Positions 34,250 to 41,838 of a stretch of DNA of 44,041 bases are shown one piece after another (position 1 is the stretch's first letter; every line of letters starts with the position of its first letter). Source of the stretch: Comamonadaceae bacterium PBBC2 (GTDB lineage: Bacteria > Pseudomonadota > Gammaproteobacteria > Burkholderiales > Burkholderiaceae_C); NCBI GenBank assembly GCA_002255935.1, contig NKIO01000025.1, positions 1-44,041 of the forward strand. The letters are read 5' to 3'. The position numbers were made by a program, and so were the translations under genes. The notes beneath the pieces were generated by a model that was given only the letters and a program-made list of their open reading frames with translations, ran no database searches and had not been told where the DNA came from.

Positions 34250-35638
34250 ATGCATCAACTTGTTCGTCAAAACCCGTTTTGTCAGTTTTTGGCTTTTCGA
34301 CGGCGCTCCCGCGCACCAGAATGGCTCAAACTGACAGCTTTGGCTTGGGCTTCTGCCTGCGCCATGACGAACGCCGGCGCGCAAACACTGCCCCAAGTGG
34401 TCGAGCGCGCGCTGCAGATGTATCCGTCGATCCAAACGGCCAATGCCAAGGCGCAGGCCTCGCGGGCCGACATTGACCGGGCACGCAGTGCGCACCAACC
34501 TCAAATTGGCGTCACGCTTTCCAGCAACCAATATTCATCTGGCTCGATCCCTTCGTCGGTGGGCCGGTCGGTGGTGTCGCCCACCGCGAAACTGAATTTG
34601 TGGTCCGGCGGCAAGATCGAGGCCGAAGCCAACCGAGCAGAAGCCCTGACCCGGGCGGCCGAATTGCAACGCGACGGCACTTTGGACGATGTGGCCCAAC
34701 AGGCCAGCGAGGCTTACCTGAACTGGGACAAAACCGCTGACCTTTATGGCTTGGCGGTGCGCAACCTGAATTCACACAAGGAAACGCTGGACGACATCCA
34801 AAAGATTGCCCAGGTCGATGCCGGTCGCCGCATTGACTATGAGCAAGCCTTGGTCCGCATGGAAAACGCGTCTTTGGCGCTGCAGCAACGCAAGGCCGAT
34901 CTGGCGCAAGCCATGCAGAGGTTGCGTCGCTTCTGGCCGGAGGACATGGACGCGCGGCCTGTGGGCTTGGACGCGGTGGTCTCGGACCATGGCGTTTTGG
35001 GGCAAATCCCTCTGAGCCTGGCCGCCGCCATCGATCGCGTGGGCGACGATTTGCCCAGTGTGGCGCAATACAAGGCACAGATGGTGGCGGCAGAAGCGGC
35101 CGTGCGCATGGCCAAAGGCCAGTACTGGCCCACGGTGGATGCGGCCATGTCGCGCCAATTCAATGCCAACACCTTGCGCTTTGAAACGTTTGCTCAGTTG
35201 CAGCTCAATGCCCCACTGTTCACAGGTGGCGCCACCTCGGCCCTGGTTGAGGCAGCGCAAGGGCAACTCAAAGCATCTCAATTCGCGCTGGAAGAAGCGC
35301 GATTGCTGGCGCGCGAAAAAGCCGCGCTGGCCTGGCAGGAATGGGCTTCAGCCCGTTCTCGCGCCGTGGTCGGTTCTTCCCAGTCCGATGTGGGCGACAA
35401 AGTGGTGGACGGCTATCGCCAACAGTTCCGCGTGGCACGACGATCGCTGCTGGATTTGCTGAACATTCAGGCCGACTCTTTCAATTACCGCAGTGCAGCA
35501 AGGGCCGCATTCCACGACGAACGCATCGCGCGCGTTCGTTTGCTGGCGGCCACTGGCGATTTGGCCAGACGCTTTTCGTCCGAACCCGGCACCGTGCAGT
35601 TGCCCGCTTCGCCCACGACCACTGATTTGAAGAATTGA
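34250..35638 (+). CDS. TolC-family outer-membrane efflux protein of the type I system
   Basis: Outer-membrane channel partner of the adhesin exporter. A signal peptide is clear (RRRSRAPEWLKLTALAWASACAMTNAGAQ), and the mature protein starts TLPQVVERALQMYPSIQTANA. The two TolC repeats are visible as RAEALTRAAELQRDGTLDDVAQQASEAYLNW and the later RLLAREKAALAWQEW, with the conserved LFTGGATSALVEAA turn. The start is uncertain. ATG 34250 is used here (462 residues). A GTG at 34142 has a good AGGGGG leader, but it would put the 36-bp palindrome in the coding region and add 36 odd residues. A TTG at 34289 is also possible. The ABC gene follows 6 bases after the stop. Confidence 0.9.
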   Translation: MHQLVRQNPFCQFLAFRRRSRAPEWLKLTALAWASACAMTNAGAQTLPQVVERALQMYPSIQTANAKAQASRADIDRARSAHQPQIGVTLSSNQYSSGSIPSSVGRSVVSPTAKLNLWSGGKIEAEANRAEALTRAAELQRDGTLDDVAQQASEAYLNWDKTADLYGLAVRNLNSHKETLDDIQKIAQVDAGRRIDYEQALVRMENASLALQQRKADLAQAMQRLRRFWPEDMDARPVGLDAVVSDHGVLGQIPLSLAAAIDRVGDDLPSVAQYKAQMVAAEAAVRMAKGQYWPTVDAAMSRQFNANTLRFETFAQLQLNAPLFTGGATSALVEAAQGQLKASQFALEEARLLAREKAALAWQEWASARSRAVVGSSQSDVGDKVVDGYRQQFRVARRSLLDLLNIQADSFNYRSAARAAFHDERIARVRLLAATGDLARRFSSEPGTVQLPASPTTTDLKN

Positions 35639-35644
35639 GACACC

Positions 35645-37849
35645 ATGGCTGATTTGATTTCCTTTTTGCCGGGCACCCAGGCCCCCCGCCCTACCCCCAA
35701 GGCCAACGATGTGATGGCCGACCCGATGCTGATGTGTTTGGCCATGGCGGCCAAATTGCTGGATCGCCCCGTCCATTTACAGGTTTTGCGGGCCGGTTTT
35801 GCGCTGGACGACCGTGGTCGCGTGCCGCTGGCGGCTTACCCGGACTTGGCCCACAAACACGGCCTGATGGCCGCCTGGTCACGCATCAAAGTGGCCGACA
35901 TCCCGGCCTATGTGTTGCCTGTGCTGATGCCTTTGATGGACGGACGTGCCTGCGTTCTGCGCGCCATTGAGGGCAACGAAGCGGTGGTGCTGTGGGCCCA
36001 CACGGGCATGGAAAGCCATCGCGTGCCCTTGTCGGAATTGCAAGCCTTGGCCCGCCCCGAAGTTTTGGCCGTCAAAGTGGTTCCGCATCGCCACGACCAG
36101 ACCCTGGCGCCGATGCATGACAAGGCCTTCAGCTGGTTTTGGGACACTTTGTGGCGCTTCCGTCACTTTTATGTGGAGTCGATGGTGGCGACGGTGGTGG
36201 CCAACATCCTGACGCTGGCCTCGGTGTTCTTCACCATGAACGTCTACGACCGGGTGGTGCCCACACAGGCTTACTCCTCGCTGTGGACACTGGCGATCGG
36301 CACCTCGATCGCGATCGTGATGGAGTTCATCATGCGTTGGCTCAAGGCCCGCCTGGTGGACTTGGGCGGCAAGAAGGCGGACTTGGCGATCAACGCGACG
36401 CTGTTGCGCGAGATCATGGCCATACGACTGGAGCATCGCCCGCAGTCGGTCGGCATTTTCGCCAGTTCCATGCGCGACTTCGAGTCACTGCGCGACTTCT
36501 TCTCTTCATCGTCCTTGGTGCTCTTGGCCGACATGCCCTTTGTGGCGATGTACCTGATCTTGATCGCCATCGTTGCAGGTCCCCTCGCTTGGGTGCCTGC
36601 GGCCGTCGTGCCCATTTTGTTGATCATTGGTTTGTATGCCCAAAAGCCCTTGATGAAGGCCATGCGCGCCAACATGAAGGAATCGGGCGACAAGCAAAGC
36701 GTGCTGGTGGAGTCGGTGTTGAATCTGGAACTGCTCAAGGCCCACAACGCCGAGAGTTACCTGCAACGCCGCTGGGAAGTCTCCAACTTGGCAGGCTCTG
36801 ACTCCTACAAACAAATTCGCAGCCTGACCAACTGGATCATGGGCCTGACCACAGCGATCCAGCAGCTCGTCACCGTGGTCATGGTGGTCGGCGGGGTCTA
36901 CATGATCCATGCCAACCAACTCACCTTGGGCGGCTTGATCGCTTCGGTGATTTTGGCAGGGCGCGCCCTGTCGCCATTGGCCAGCGTGATGTCTTTGGCC
37001 TCGCGCTACCAACAAGCCGTCACCTCGCTCGAAACCCTGGATGGCCTGATCAAGCGTCCGCGTGACCGCGTGCATGGCCGCAACTACGTGGTGCCCGAAT
37101 CGATCGCAGGACACCTGGAAGCCGAAGGACTGGAGTTTGCCTACCCCGGTCAACACAAGATCCCGGTCATCAAAAAAGTGTCGATGTCCATCCCTGCCGG
37201 CCAAAAAGTGGCCATGCTGGGGCGTGTGGGCAGCGGCAAGAGCACCTTGCTGCGCTTGATGGCCGGCCTTTACGCGCCCTTGGCGGGGAGCATTCGTCTG
37301 GACGGTGTGGACCTGCAACAAATCGATCCGGCCGAAGTGCGCAACCGAATGGGCTATGTGGGTCAAGACCCCCAACTGTTCATGGGCACACTGCGTGAAA
37401 ACTTGGTGTTGGCCGACAGTTGGATCAACGACACCCGCATCGCCGAGACCCTCAAAGCGCTGGGCATTTACGACATCGTGGCCAACCACCCCCTGGGTCT
37501 GGACATGCCCATCACCGAAGCCGGCGGCGGCCTGTCAGGTGGTCAACGCCAATTGCTGTCCATTGCCCGCATGATGCTGCGCAACCCACAGCTGGTCTAT
37601 ATGGATGAGCCCACCGCCAACATGGACCAAAACAGCGAAGCCCGCGTGATCGCGGTGCTCAAGGAATGGCTGCAAGGCCGCACCTTGCTGATGTCCACCC
37701 ACAGGCCCCAGTTGCTGGAGTGGGTCGACCACATCGCGGTGATCGATGCAGGCCAGTGCGTGGCCATGGGCCCCAAACAAGAAATGATTGAGAAGTTGTC
37801 GCGTGGCATCGATGTGCAGGCCCCACGGGCACAAGGAGTTGCAGCATGA
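35645..37849 (+). CDS. Type I secretion ABC transporter (LapB/LssB-like)
   Basis: Inner-membrane ATPase/permease that energises adhesin export, 734 residues. The N-terminal 150 residues form a C39-like domain that lacks the protease catalytic signature (DPMLMCLAMAAKLLDRPV), as in exporters of uncleaved RTX/adhesin substrates. Transmembrane helices cover about 175-460 (VESMVATVVANILTLASVFF, LLADMPFVAMYLILIAIVAG). The ATPase domain has Walker A GRVGSGKST (about 526-534), signature LSGGQRQ, Walker B LVYMDEPTANMD and the STHR switch. It overlaps the adaptor gene by ATGA, a sign of coupled translation. Confidence 0.95.
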   Translation: MADLISFLPGTQAPRPTPKANDVMADPMLMCLAMAAKLLDRPVHLQVLRAGFALDDRGRVPLAAYPDLAHKHGLMAAWSRIKVADIPAYVLPVLMPLMDGRACVLRAIEGNEAVVLWAHTGMESHRVPLSELQALARPEVLAVKVVPHRHDQTLAPMHDKAFSWFWDTLWRFRHFYVESMVATVVANILTLASVFFTMNVYDRVVPTQAYSSLWTLAIGTSIAIVMEFIMRWLKARLVDLGGKKADLAINATLLREIMAIRLEHRPQSVGIFASSMRDFESLRDFFSSSSLVLLADMPFVAMYLILIAIVAGPLAWVPAAVVPILLIIGLYAQKPLMKAMRANMKESGDKQSVLVESVLNLELLKAHNAESYLQRRWEVSNLAGSDSYKQIRSLTNWIMGLTTAIQQLVTVVMVVGGVYMIHANQLTLGGLIASVILAGRALSPLASVMSLASRYQQAVTSLETLDGLIKRPRDRVHGRNYVVPESIAGHLEAEGLEFAYPGQHKIPVIKKVSMSIPAGQKVAMLGRVGSGKSTLLRLMAGLYAPLAGSIRLDGVDLQQIDPAEVRNRMGYVGQDPQLFMGTLRENLVLADSWINDTRIAETLKALGIYDIVANHPLGLDMPITEAGGGLSGGQRQLLSIARMMLRNPQLVYMDEPTANMDQNSEARVIAVLKEWLQGRTLLMSTHRPQLLEWVDHIAVIDAGQCVAMGPKQEMIEKLSRGIDVQAPRAQGVAA

Positions 37850-39057
37850 GCGGCAAATCATTTGGCTCCACCGGTTTTGGCATCGCCACCGTTGAGGAGG
37901 ATGAGCGCCGGGCCAGCAAAATATTGGTTTGGGCCACGGGCGCCACTTTGGTGCTGGGCCTGGCTTGGGCAGGCTATTTCCAACTGGATGAGATCACACG
38001 CGGCCAAGGCAAGGTGATTCCCTCCAGCCGCGAACAGGTGATTCAAAGCCTGGACACCGGCGTGCTGAGCGAAATGTTCGTGCGAGAAGGCAGCTCGGTC
38101 GAGAAAGACCAAGTCCTGCTGCAGATTGACGATGCCCGCTCGGGCGCCGTTTACCGCGAAGCCCAGGAAAAATTCATGTCGCTTTCAGCACTGGCCGCAC
38201 GCCTGAAAGCCGAAGCGTATGGGGTGGAATTGAAGTTCCCACCGGAAGTGCGCAAGGAAACCGGTTTGGTCCAGCAAGAGACCCAGGCCTTCAATGCCCG
38301 CAAAAGGGCTTTGACCGAATCGCTGCGTTCATTGGACATTTCCCTGGCCGCCGTCAGCCGCGAATTGAGCATGACCGAGCCCTTGGTGAAACAAGGCGTG
38401 ATGTCCGAGGTGGAGCTGTTGCGCCTGCGCCGTCAGCAGTCTGAACTGATGGGGCAACGCGCAGAGCGTCAAAACCGTTACCTGACCGATGCCAACAACG
38501 AATTGGTGCGTGTCGCTTCAGAGCTTTCACAAACCAAAGAAAACGCGTCTGCACGCGAAGACGCACTCAAGCGCACCACCATCCGATCGCCCATGAAAGG
38601 CGTGGTCAAAAATGTACAAGTGACCACTGTGGGCGGCGTGATCCAGGCCGGTCAACCGATCTTGGAGATCGTGCCGACCGAAGACGAAATGCTGGTGGAG
38701 GCCTATGTCAAACCCTCCGAAGTGGCCTTCTTGAAGGTGGGGCAAAAAGCCGTGGTCAAGCTCACCGCTTATGACTTCAACAAGTACGGTGGTCTGGACG
38801 GCGTGCTCGAGCACCTGAGCCCTGACACCTTGCGCGCCGAGCGTCAGAAAAAACCCGGCAACCCGATGGAACTCGAAGAGGGCTTGTACCGAATCATGAT
38901 CCGCGTCAAAGAACCCGAAGGCATGCGCAACGGTCTCAAATTGACCCCCACACCCGGCATGACCGCCACCGTCGAAATCAGAACAGGCCAAAAGTCTGTT
39001 TTGGAATACCTCTTCCGTCCACTTCAAAACGTCTCGCAAGCTTTGCGAGAGCGGTAA
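37846..39057 (+). CDS. HlyD-family membrane-fusion adaptor (LapC-like)
   Basis: Periplasmic adaptor linking the ABC exporter to TolC, 403 residues. The single membrane helix is at about 27-46 (ILVWATGATLVLGLAWAGYF). The first half of the lipoyl/barrel region reads ITRGQGKVIPSSREQVIQSLDTGVLSEMFVREG. A long coiled-coil covers about 100-245. The returning half is TIRSPMKGVVKNVQVTTVGGVIQAGQPILEIVPTED, followed by the beta-barrel and the C-terminal KSVLEYLFRPL common to HlyD exporters. It overlaps the ABC gene by four bases and is followed after 27 bases by the first of two regulatory genes. Confidence 0.95.
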   Translation: MSGKSFGSTGFGIATVEEDERRASKILVWATGATLVLGLAWAGYFQLDEITRGQGKVIPSSREQVIQSLDTGVLSEMFVREGSSVEKDQVLLQIDDARSGAVYREAQEKFMSLSALAARLKAEAYGVELKFPPEVRKETGLVQQETQAFNARKRALTESLRSLDISLAAVSRELSMTEPLVKQGVMSEVELLRLRRQQSELMGQRAERQNRYLTDANNELVRVASELSQTKENASAREDALKRTTIRSPMKGVVKNVQVTTVGGVIQAGQPILEIVPTEDEMLVEAYVKPSEVAFLKVGQKAVVKLTAYDFNKYGGLDGVLEHLSPDTLRAERQKKPGNPMELEEGLYRIMIRVKEPEGMRNGLKLTPTPGMTATVEIRTGQKSVLEYLFRPLQNVSQALRER

Positions 39058-39084
39058 ACAACCACTCAATCCAGGAGAAACACC

Positions 39085-39741
39085 ATGGGTGATGAACAGT
39101 CTTCGATAGCCACGATGGAACCGTCCATCGCGACCAAACGCTCTGTCAATGACAAAGTGGCTCAATTTTTGAGCACGGCAGAGGCCGCGCGCATGCTGGG
39201 CTTGTCGACCACCTTGGTGCAAACTTTGGTGGACCAAGGTGATCTCAAAGGCTGGAAAACGCGTGGCGGGCACCGGCGCATTTCGCTCGATTCGATCCTG
39301 GATTACCAAAACGCTTCACGCAGCGCCATGGGGGTGGCCATCAAGTCCATGGTCAAGCCCCGCGTGACCGTGGTGGTCGAAAAAGCCCACTTGATGAATC
39401 AATTGATGGCGGCCAACGCCGAGTGGAAGTTTCCGGTCGATGTCACCTTTTTTGATTCGGTCACCGAGGCTTTGCTGGAGCTGTCGAGCAAACGCCCTGA
39501 CATGCTGGTGGTTGAAATGTCCATGCCGCGCACGCAGCAGGAAAAAACTTTGCAAGCCCTGGAAAACTTCAACAGCCGCGGCCGATCACCCCTTTCAGTG
39601 GTGCTGGTCACCGAAGAAAAAGGCCTACTGAGCCAACCATCGTCCGGTTCGCCCTCTGCGATCCAGGTGGTTTCAGGCCCCATGTCCAACATCTGGATGC
39701 ATGCCTACCTGACCGGAGTGGTCGCGTCATGTCAGATTTGA
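39085..39741 (+). CDS. Excisionase-type HTH protein with degenerate receiver domain
   Basis: Predicted DNA-binding regulator of 218 residues. Residues 28-77 form an excisionase/MerR-like HTH (FLSTAEAARMLGLSTTLVQTLVDQGDLKGW, then TRGGHRRISLDSIL). Residues 93-200 follow the beta-alpha pattern of a response-regulator receiver (VTVVVEKAHLMNQL, RPDMLVVEMSMP, SVVLVTEEKG). The phospho-acceptor aspartate is replaced by glutamate E144. The acidic pair is EK (99-100), and no conserved lysine is seen, so it cannot be phosphorylated normally. A good AGGAGA precedes the ATG. It sits in the exporter operon and overlaps the next gene by 13 bases. It is a strong candidate to bind the divergent palindromes. 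I know no named family with exactly this layout. Confidence 0.8.
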   Translation: MGDEQSSIATMEPSIATKRSVNDKVAQFLSTAEAARMLGLSTTLVQTLVDQGDLKGWKTRGGHRRISLDSILDYQNASRSAMGVAIKSMVKPRVTVVVEKAHLMNQLMAANAEWKFPVDVTFFDSVTEALLELSSKRPDMLVVEMSMPRTQQEKTLQALENFNSRGRSPLSVVLVTEEKGLLSQPSSGSPSAIQVVSGPMSNIWMHAYLTGVVASCQI

Positions 39742-40463
39742 GATTCCAACAACCCATCCGTCAGTCTGCCTTGGTGCGTCAAGGTGGCGGCCCCGGTCAT
39801 ACCCGCACCTTGCAAAGCGCCAACAAAGAAGCTTTGAGTCATTTGGGTTTGCCCAGCGAAACACCGGGAGATCCCAAGGGAAGGATATTGCGTCAATTGC
39901 GACTGCAATTGGGCATCGATCCGTCTTTGCTGGCCACTCAGGCCTGCATGTCTTTGTCTCAGTTGTATGAACTGGAAGATGGCGGCAATTCACGCTTTTA
40001 TTCGGAGTCCTTGCGTCGTCAGGCAGGACGCAGGGTGGCTCGGCTTTTGGGTGCCGATTGGGACCGCATGGAACAAGAAGAGCGCTTGTTTGGACATTCC
40101 GCATCCAATGTGGTGCCTTTGCAGCGTCCGGGCACTTCACCTATGCCGCCTGCCATTGTCGAAGTGAAAGTGCGTGTCGCCCCCGAATCGATCCAGGCCA
40201 TCACCATGGCGGCCGATGATGCAGCGACCATACCCGCACCCAAAGCGCTTCCAACGGTGTCCATGGGTTTGGCCACACCGGCCAGCGAAACGGTCTTGGT
40301 TGAACCCCCGGTCCTTCACTACACAGCACCTGCTGTTGAAGTGCAAACCCCTTCGTCGACTGGGCGTACGGTCTTGATACTCCTGACCGTCATCGCATTG
40401 GGTGCTGCTGGGGCCTACGCCTTTGTAGAGTACAGCCCCTACCGACTTTATTGGCCTTGGTGA
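39729..40463 (+). CDS. Helix-turn-helix protein with C-terminal membrane anchor
   Basis: Last gene of the exporter operon, 244 residues. An XRE/RodZ-like HTH lies at about 48-108 (GRILRQLRLQLGIDPSLLATQACMSLSQLYELEDG). An extended Pro/Ala/Val linker runs from about 125 to 210. One hydrophobic helix near the C-terminus (about 214-235, TVLILLTVIALGAAGAYAFV) leaves a short aromatic tail, YSPYRLYWPW. This makes it a tail-anchored cytoplasmic DNA-binding protein with the architecture of RodZ or HTH_25 proteins, though its periplasmic part is only a few residues. Role unknown; it may tether or sense exporter assembly. Its start overlaps the preceding regulator by 13 bases. Confidence 0.8.
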   Translation: MSDLRFQQPIRQSALVRQGGGPGHTRTLQSANKEALSHLGLPSETPGDPKGRILRQLRLQLGIDPSLLATQACMSLSQLYELEDGGNSRFYSESLRRQAGRRVARLLGADWDRMEQEERLFGHSASNVVPLQRPGTSPMPPAIVEVKVRVAPESIQAITMAADDAATIPAPKALPTVSMGLATPASETVLVEPPVLHYTAPAVEVQTPSSTGRTVLILLTVIALGAAGAYAFVEYSPYRLYWPW

Positions 40464-40479
40464 TTTCCAGTTCACAGCA

Positions 40480-40508
40480 AAAAGCCACCTCAAAGAGGTG
40501 GCTTTTTT
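40480..40508 (+). terminator. Intrinsic terminator of the exporter operon
   Basis: AAAAGCCACCTC (40480-40491) pairs with GAGGTGGCTTTT (40495-40506) around an AAA loop, with Ts continuing to 40508. It is 17 bases after the last exporter-operon stop. The A-run on its left gives a U-run on the minus strand as well, so it may also terminate tRNA-Arg transcripts. Confidence 0.9.
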
Positions 40509-40514
40509 GGTTTT

Positions 40515-40590
40515 TGGTGCGGCTGGCGGGGATCGAACCCACGACCCTTGGCTTCGGAGGCCAATACTCTATCCACTGAGCTACAGCCGC
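40515..40590 (-). tRNA. tRNA-Arg (anticodon CCG)
   Basis: The minus strand folds into a full cloverleaf. The acceptor stem GCGGCTG/CAGCCGC is followed by discriminator A and an encoded CCA (40515-40517). The D-arm reads TAGCTCAGTGGATAGAGTA. The anticodon stem TTGGC/GCCAA carries the loop CTCCGAA, giving anticodon CCG for the CGG arginine codon. The T-arm contains GGTTCGATCC. It lies between the exporter-operon terminator and the cytochrome promoter. Confidence 0.96.
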
Positions 40591-40668
40591 ATCACTGTTG
40601 GTGGCGTAGATTATCTCACGCGCCAGCGCTTTGACGGCGTCTTGCAAGTTCGGTGAAGGTTGGACCGC

Positions 40669-40674
40669 TATAAT
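40669..40674 (+). promoter_or_regulatory. -10 element of the cytochrome c gene
   Basis: A consensus TATAAT within GCTATAATGCTCGG lies 57 bases before the cytochrome ATG. A candidate -35, TTGCAA at 40642-40647, is 21 bases away, longer than ideal. Transcription would start near 40681. Confidence 0.6.
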
Positions 40675-40731
40675 GCTCGGTTGATTCCGGTCAATCCATA
40701 GGCCCTATGGCCAGCCCAACAAGAGGATGTC

Positions 40732-41253
40732 ATGAGCGACAACAGCCACGATCAACACGAAGCCCACACCGGTCCGGTGAAAACCCCCAAGCAAATGCTT
40801 TTGCTGAGCTTGGCTTCTTTCATCATCCCGGTGTTCATCATCATCGGCTTGGTGTTTTATGTCACATCGGCCAACAAAGAAGCCCCCGGTTCGAGCGATG
40901 CCGAGCGTGCGGTCGCTGAGCGTATTCAAAAGATCGGCGCTGTGGAAGTTCGCGATGCGAACCGCCCTTTGAAGTCTGGCGAAGAAGTCTACAAAGCTCA
41001 ATGCGCTGCTTGCCACGCCACCGGTGCTGCAGGTGCGCCTAAATTCGGTGATGCAGGCGCTTGGGGCGCTCGCATCAAACAAGGCCTGGCCACTTTGACC
41101 ACCTCCGCCCTCAAGGGTAAAGGTGCCATGGGTGCTCAAGGCGGCGGTGACTTCAACGACACTGAAATCTCTCGCGCTGCGGCTTACATGGCCAACAACG
41201 CCGGTGCCAAGTTCGATGAACCCAAAGCGCCTGCGGCTGAAGAAAAGAAGTGA
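40732..41253 (+). CDS. Membrane-anchored cytochrome c5-type protein
   Basis: Monohaem electron-transfer protein of 173 residues, held in the inner membrane by one helix (about 22-44, MLLLSLASFIIPVFIIIGLVFYV) with the haem domain in the periplasm. The haem-attachment motif C91-A-A-C94-H95 sits in KAQCAACHATGAAGAPKFGD, and the likely axial methionine is M133 in KGAMGAQGGGDF. The pattern matches cytochrome c5-like proteins of betaproteobacteria, which probably shuttle electrons to a terminal oxidase. AGAGGA precedes the ATG. The C-terminus is a low-complexity Lys/Glu/Ala tail. Single-gene unit with its own promoter and terminator. Confidence 0.92.
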   Translation: MSDNSHDQHEAHTGPVKTPKQMLLLSLASFIIPVFIIIGLVFYVTSANKEAPGSSDAERAVAERIQKIGAVEVRDANRPLKSGEEVYKAQCAACHATGAAGAPKFGDAGAWGARIKQGLATLTTSALKGKGAMGAQGGGDFNDTEISRAAAYMANNAGAKFDEPKAPAAEEKK

Positions 41254-41270
41254 TTCTTTTCTCTCTCCAG

Positions 41271-41297
41271 AAAACCGGCTCGTGAGCCGGTTTTTTT
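41271..41297 (+). terminator. Intrinsic terminator of the cytochrome c gene
   Basis: AAAACCGGCTC (41271-41281) pairs with GAGCCGGTTTT (41284-41294), running into seven Ts (41291-41297). It lies 18 bases after the stop and overlaps the stop of the convergent gene. The A-run at 41271-41274 allows some minus-strand activity. Confidence 0.9.
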
Positions 41298-41838
41298 ATG
41301 CCTGCTCGTTTTGCGCTTGTGGACTGATCACATAGCCAAATTGACTCGGCAAATCCTTCGACACGCAGTCCTGCGCTGTCCATAAACCTTGCTCAATGGC
41401 CAAGGCCACCAAACCCACATCCAGGGTGTGGACCAAGCCTAAGCCCAGCGGCGTGTGCAAGTACACCCGACCCCACTCGTCCACCAAGCAAGATTGCACC
41501 GTGCTGCATTGACCTGTGTGTGCTGTGGGCGTGAATGCCTCATCGAGACGAAAAATGAACGGTGTGGATTCCAATTCAACATAAACACGCTGAGGACCAT
41601 TCTGAAAATACCAGCGTCCAAGTCCATCCGCCTCGTAGTTGCGGTCAATGAACGAGATCAATTTCTCGTGACGCAGGACCGATCCTTTGGCGCCTTGCGT
41701 GCCGCATTGGAAAGGCCCCAGCGCTTGCACACGGTCATCGCGCATGTGCCATTGACCGCGGTTGTCCAAGCCCAACCATCCAAAACAGTCAGGCACATTG
41801 GGCCACTTGGCCATGGCCTGTCGAACCAAATCATCCAT
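41296..41838 (-). CDS. Conserved cytoplasmic protein of unknown function
   Basis: A 180-residue protein with the conserved betaproteobacterial pattern KWPNVPDCFGWLGLDNRGQW, KLISFIDRNYEADGLGRWYFQNGPQRVYVELE and DEWGRVYLHTPLGLGLVHTLD. No signal peptide or membrane segment is present. I recognise the pattern as a widespread hypothetical family in Burkholderiales but cannot name it safely or give a function. The ATG at 41838 is chosen because it overlaps the upstream hydrolase stop by eight bases (translational coupling). The much longer open frame upstream overlaps the hydrolase and lacks protein character. It is the last gene of a three-gene operon. Confidence 0.8.
   Translation of the reverse strand: MDDLVRQAMAKWPNVPDCFGWLGLDNRGQWHMRDDRVQALGPFQCGTQGAKGSVLRHEKLISFIDRNYEADGLGRWYFQNGPQRVYVELESTPFIFRLDEAFTPTAHTGQCSTVQSCLVDEWGRVYLHTPLGLGLVHTLDVGLVALAIEQGLWTAQDCVSKDLPSQFGYVISPQAQNEQA

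Noticed and set aside
26220..40590. Adhesin-exporter block as a genomic island inserted at tRNA-Arg
   Set aside because: The block ends next to a tRNA gene, but no integrase is present and no second copy of the tRNA 3' end was seen near 26.2 kb. The excisionase-like HTH protein alone is not evidence for an island, because its C-terminus is receiver-like.
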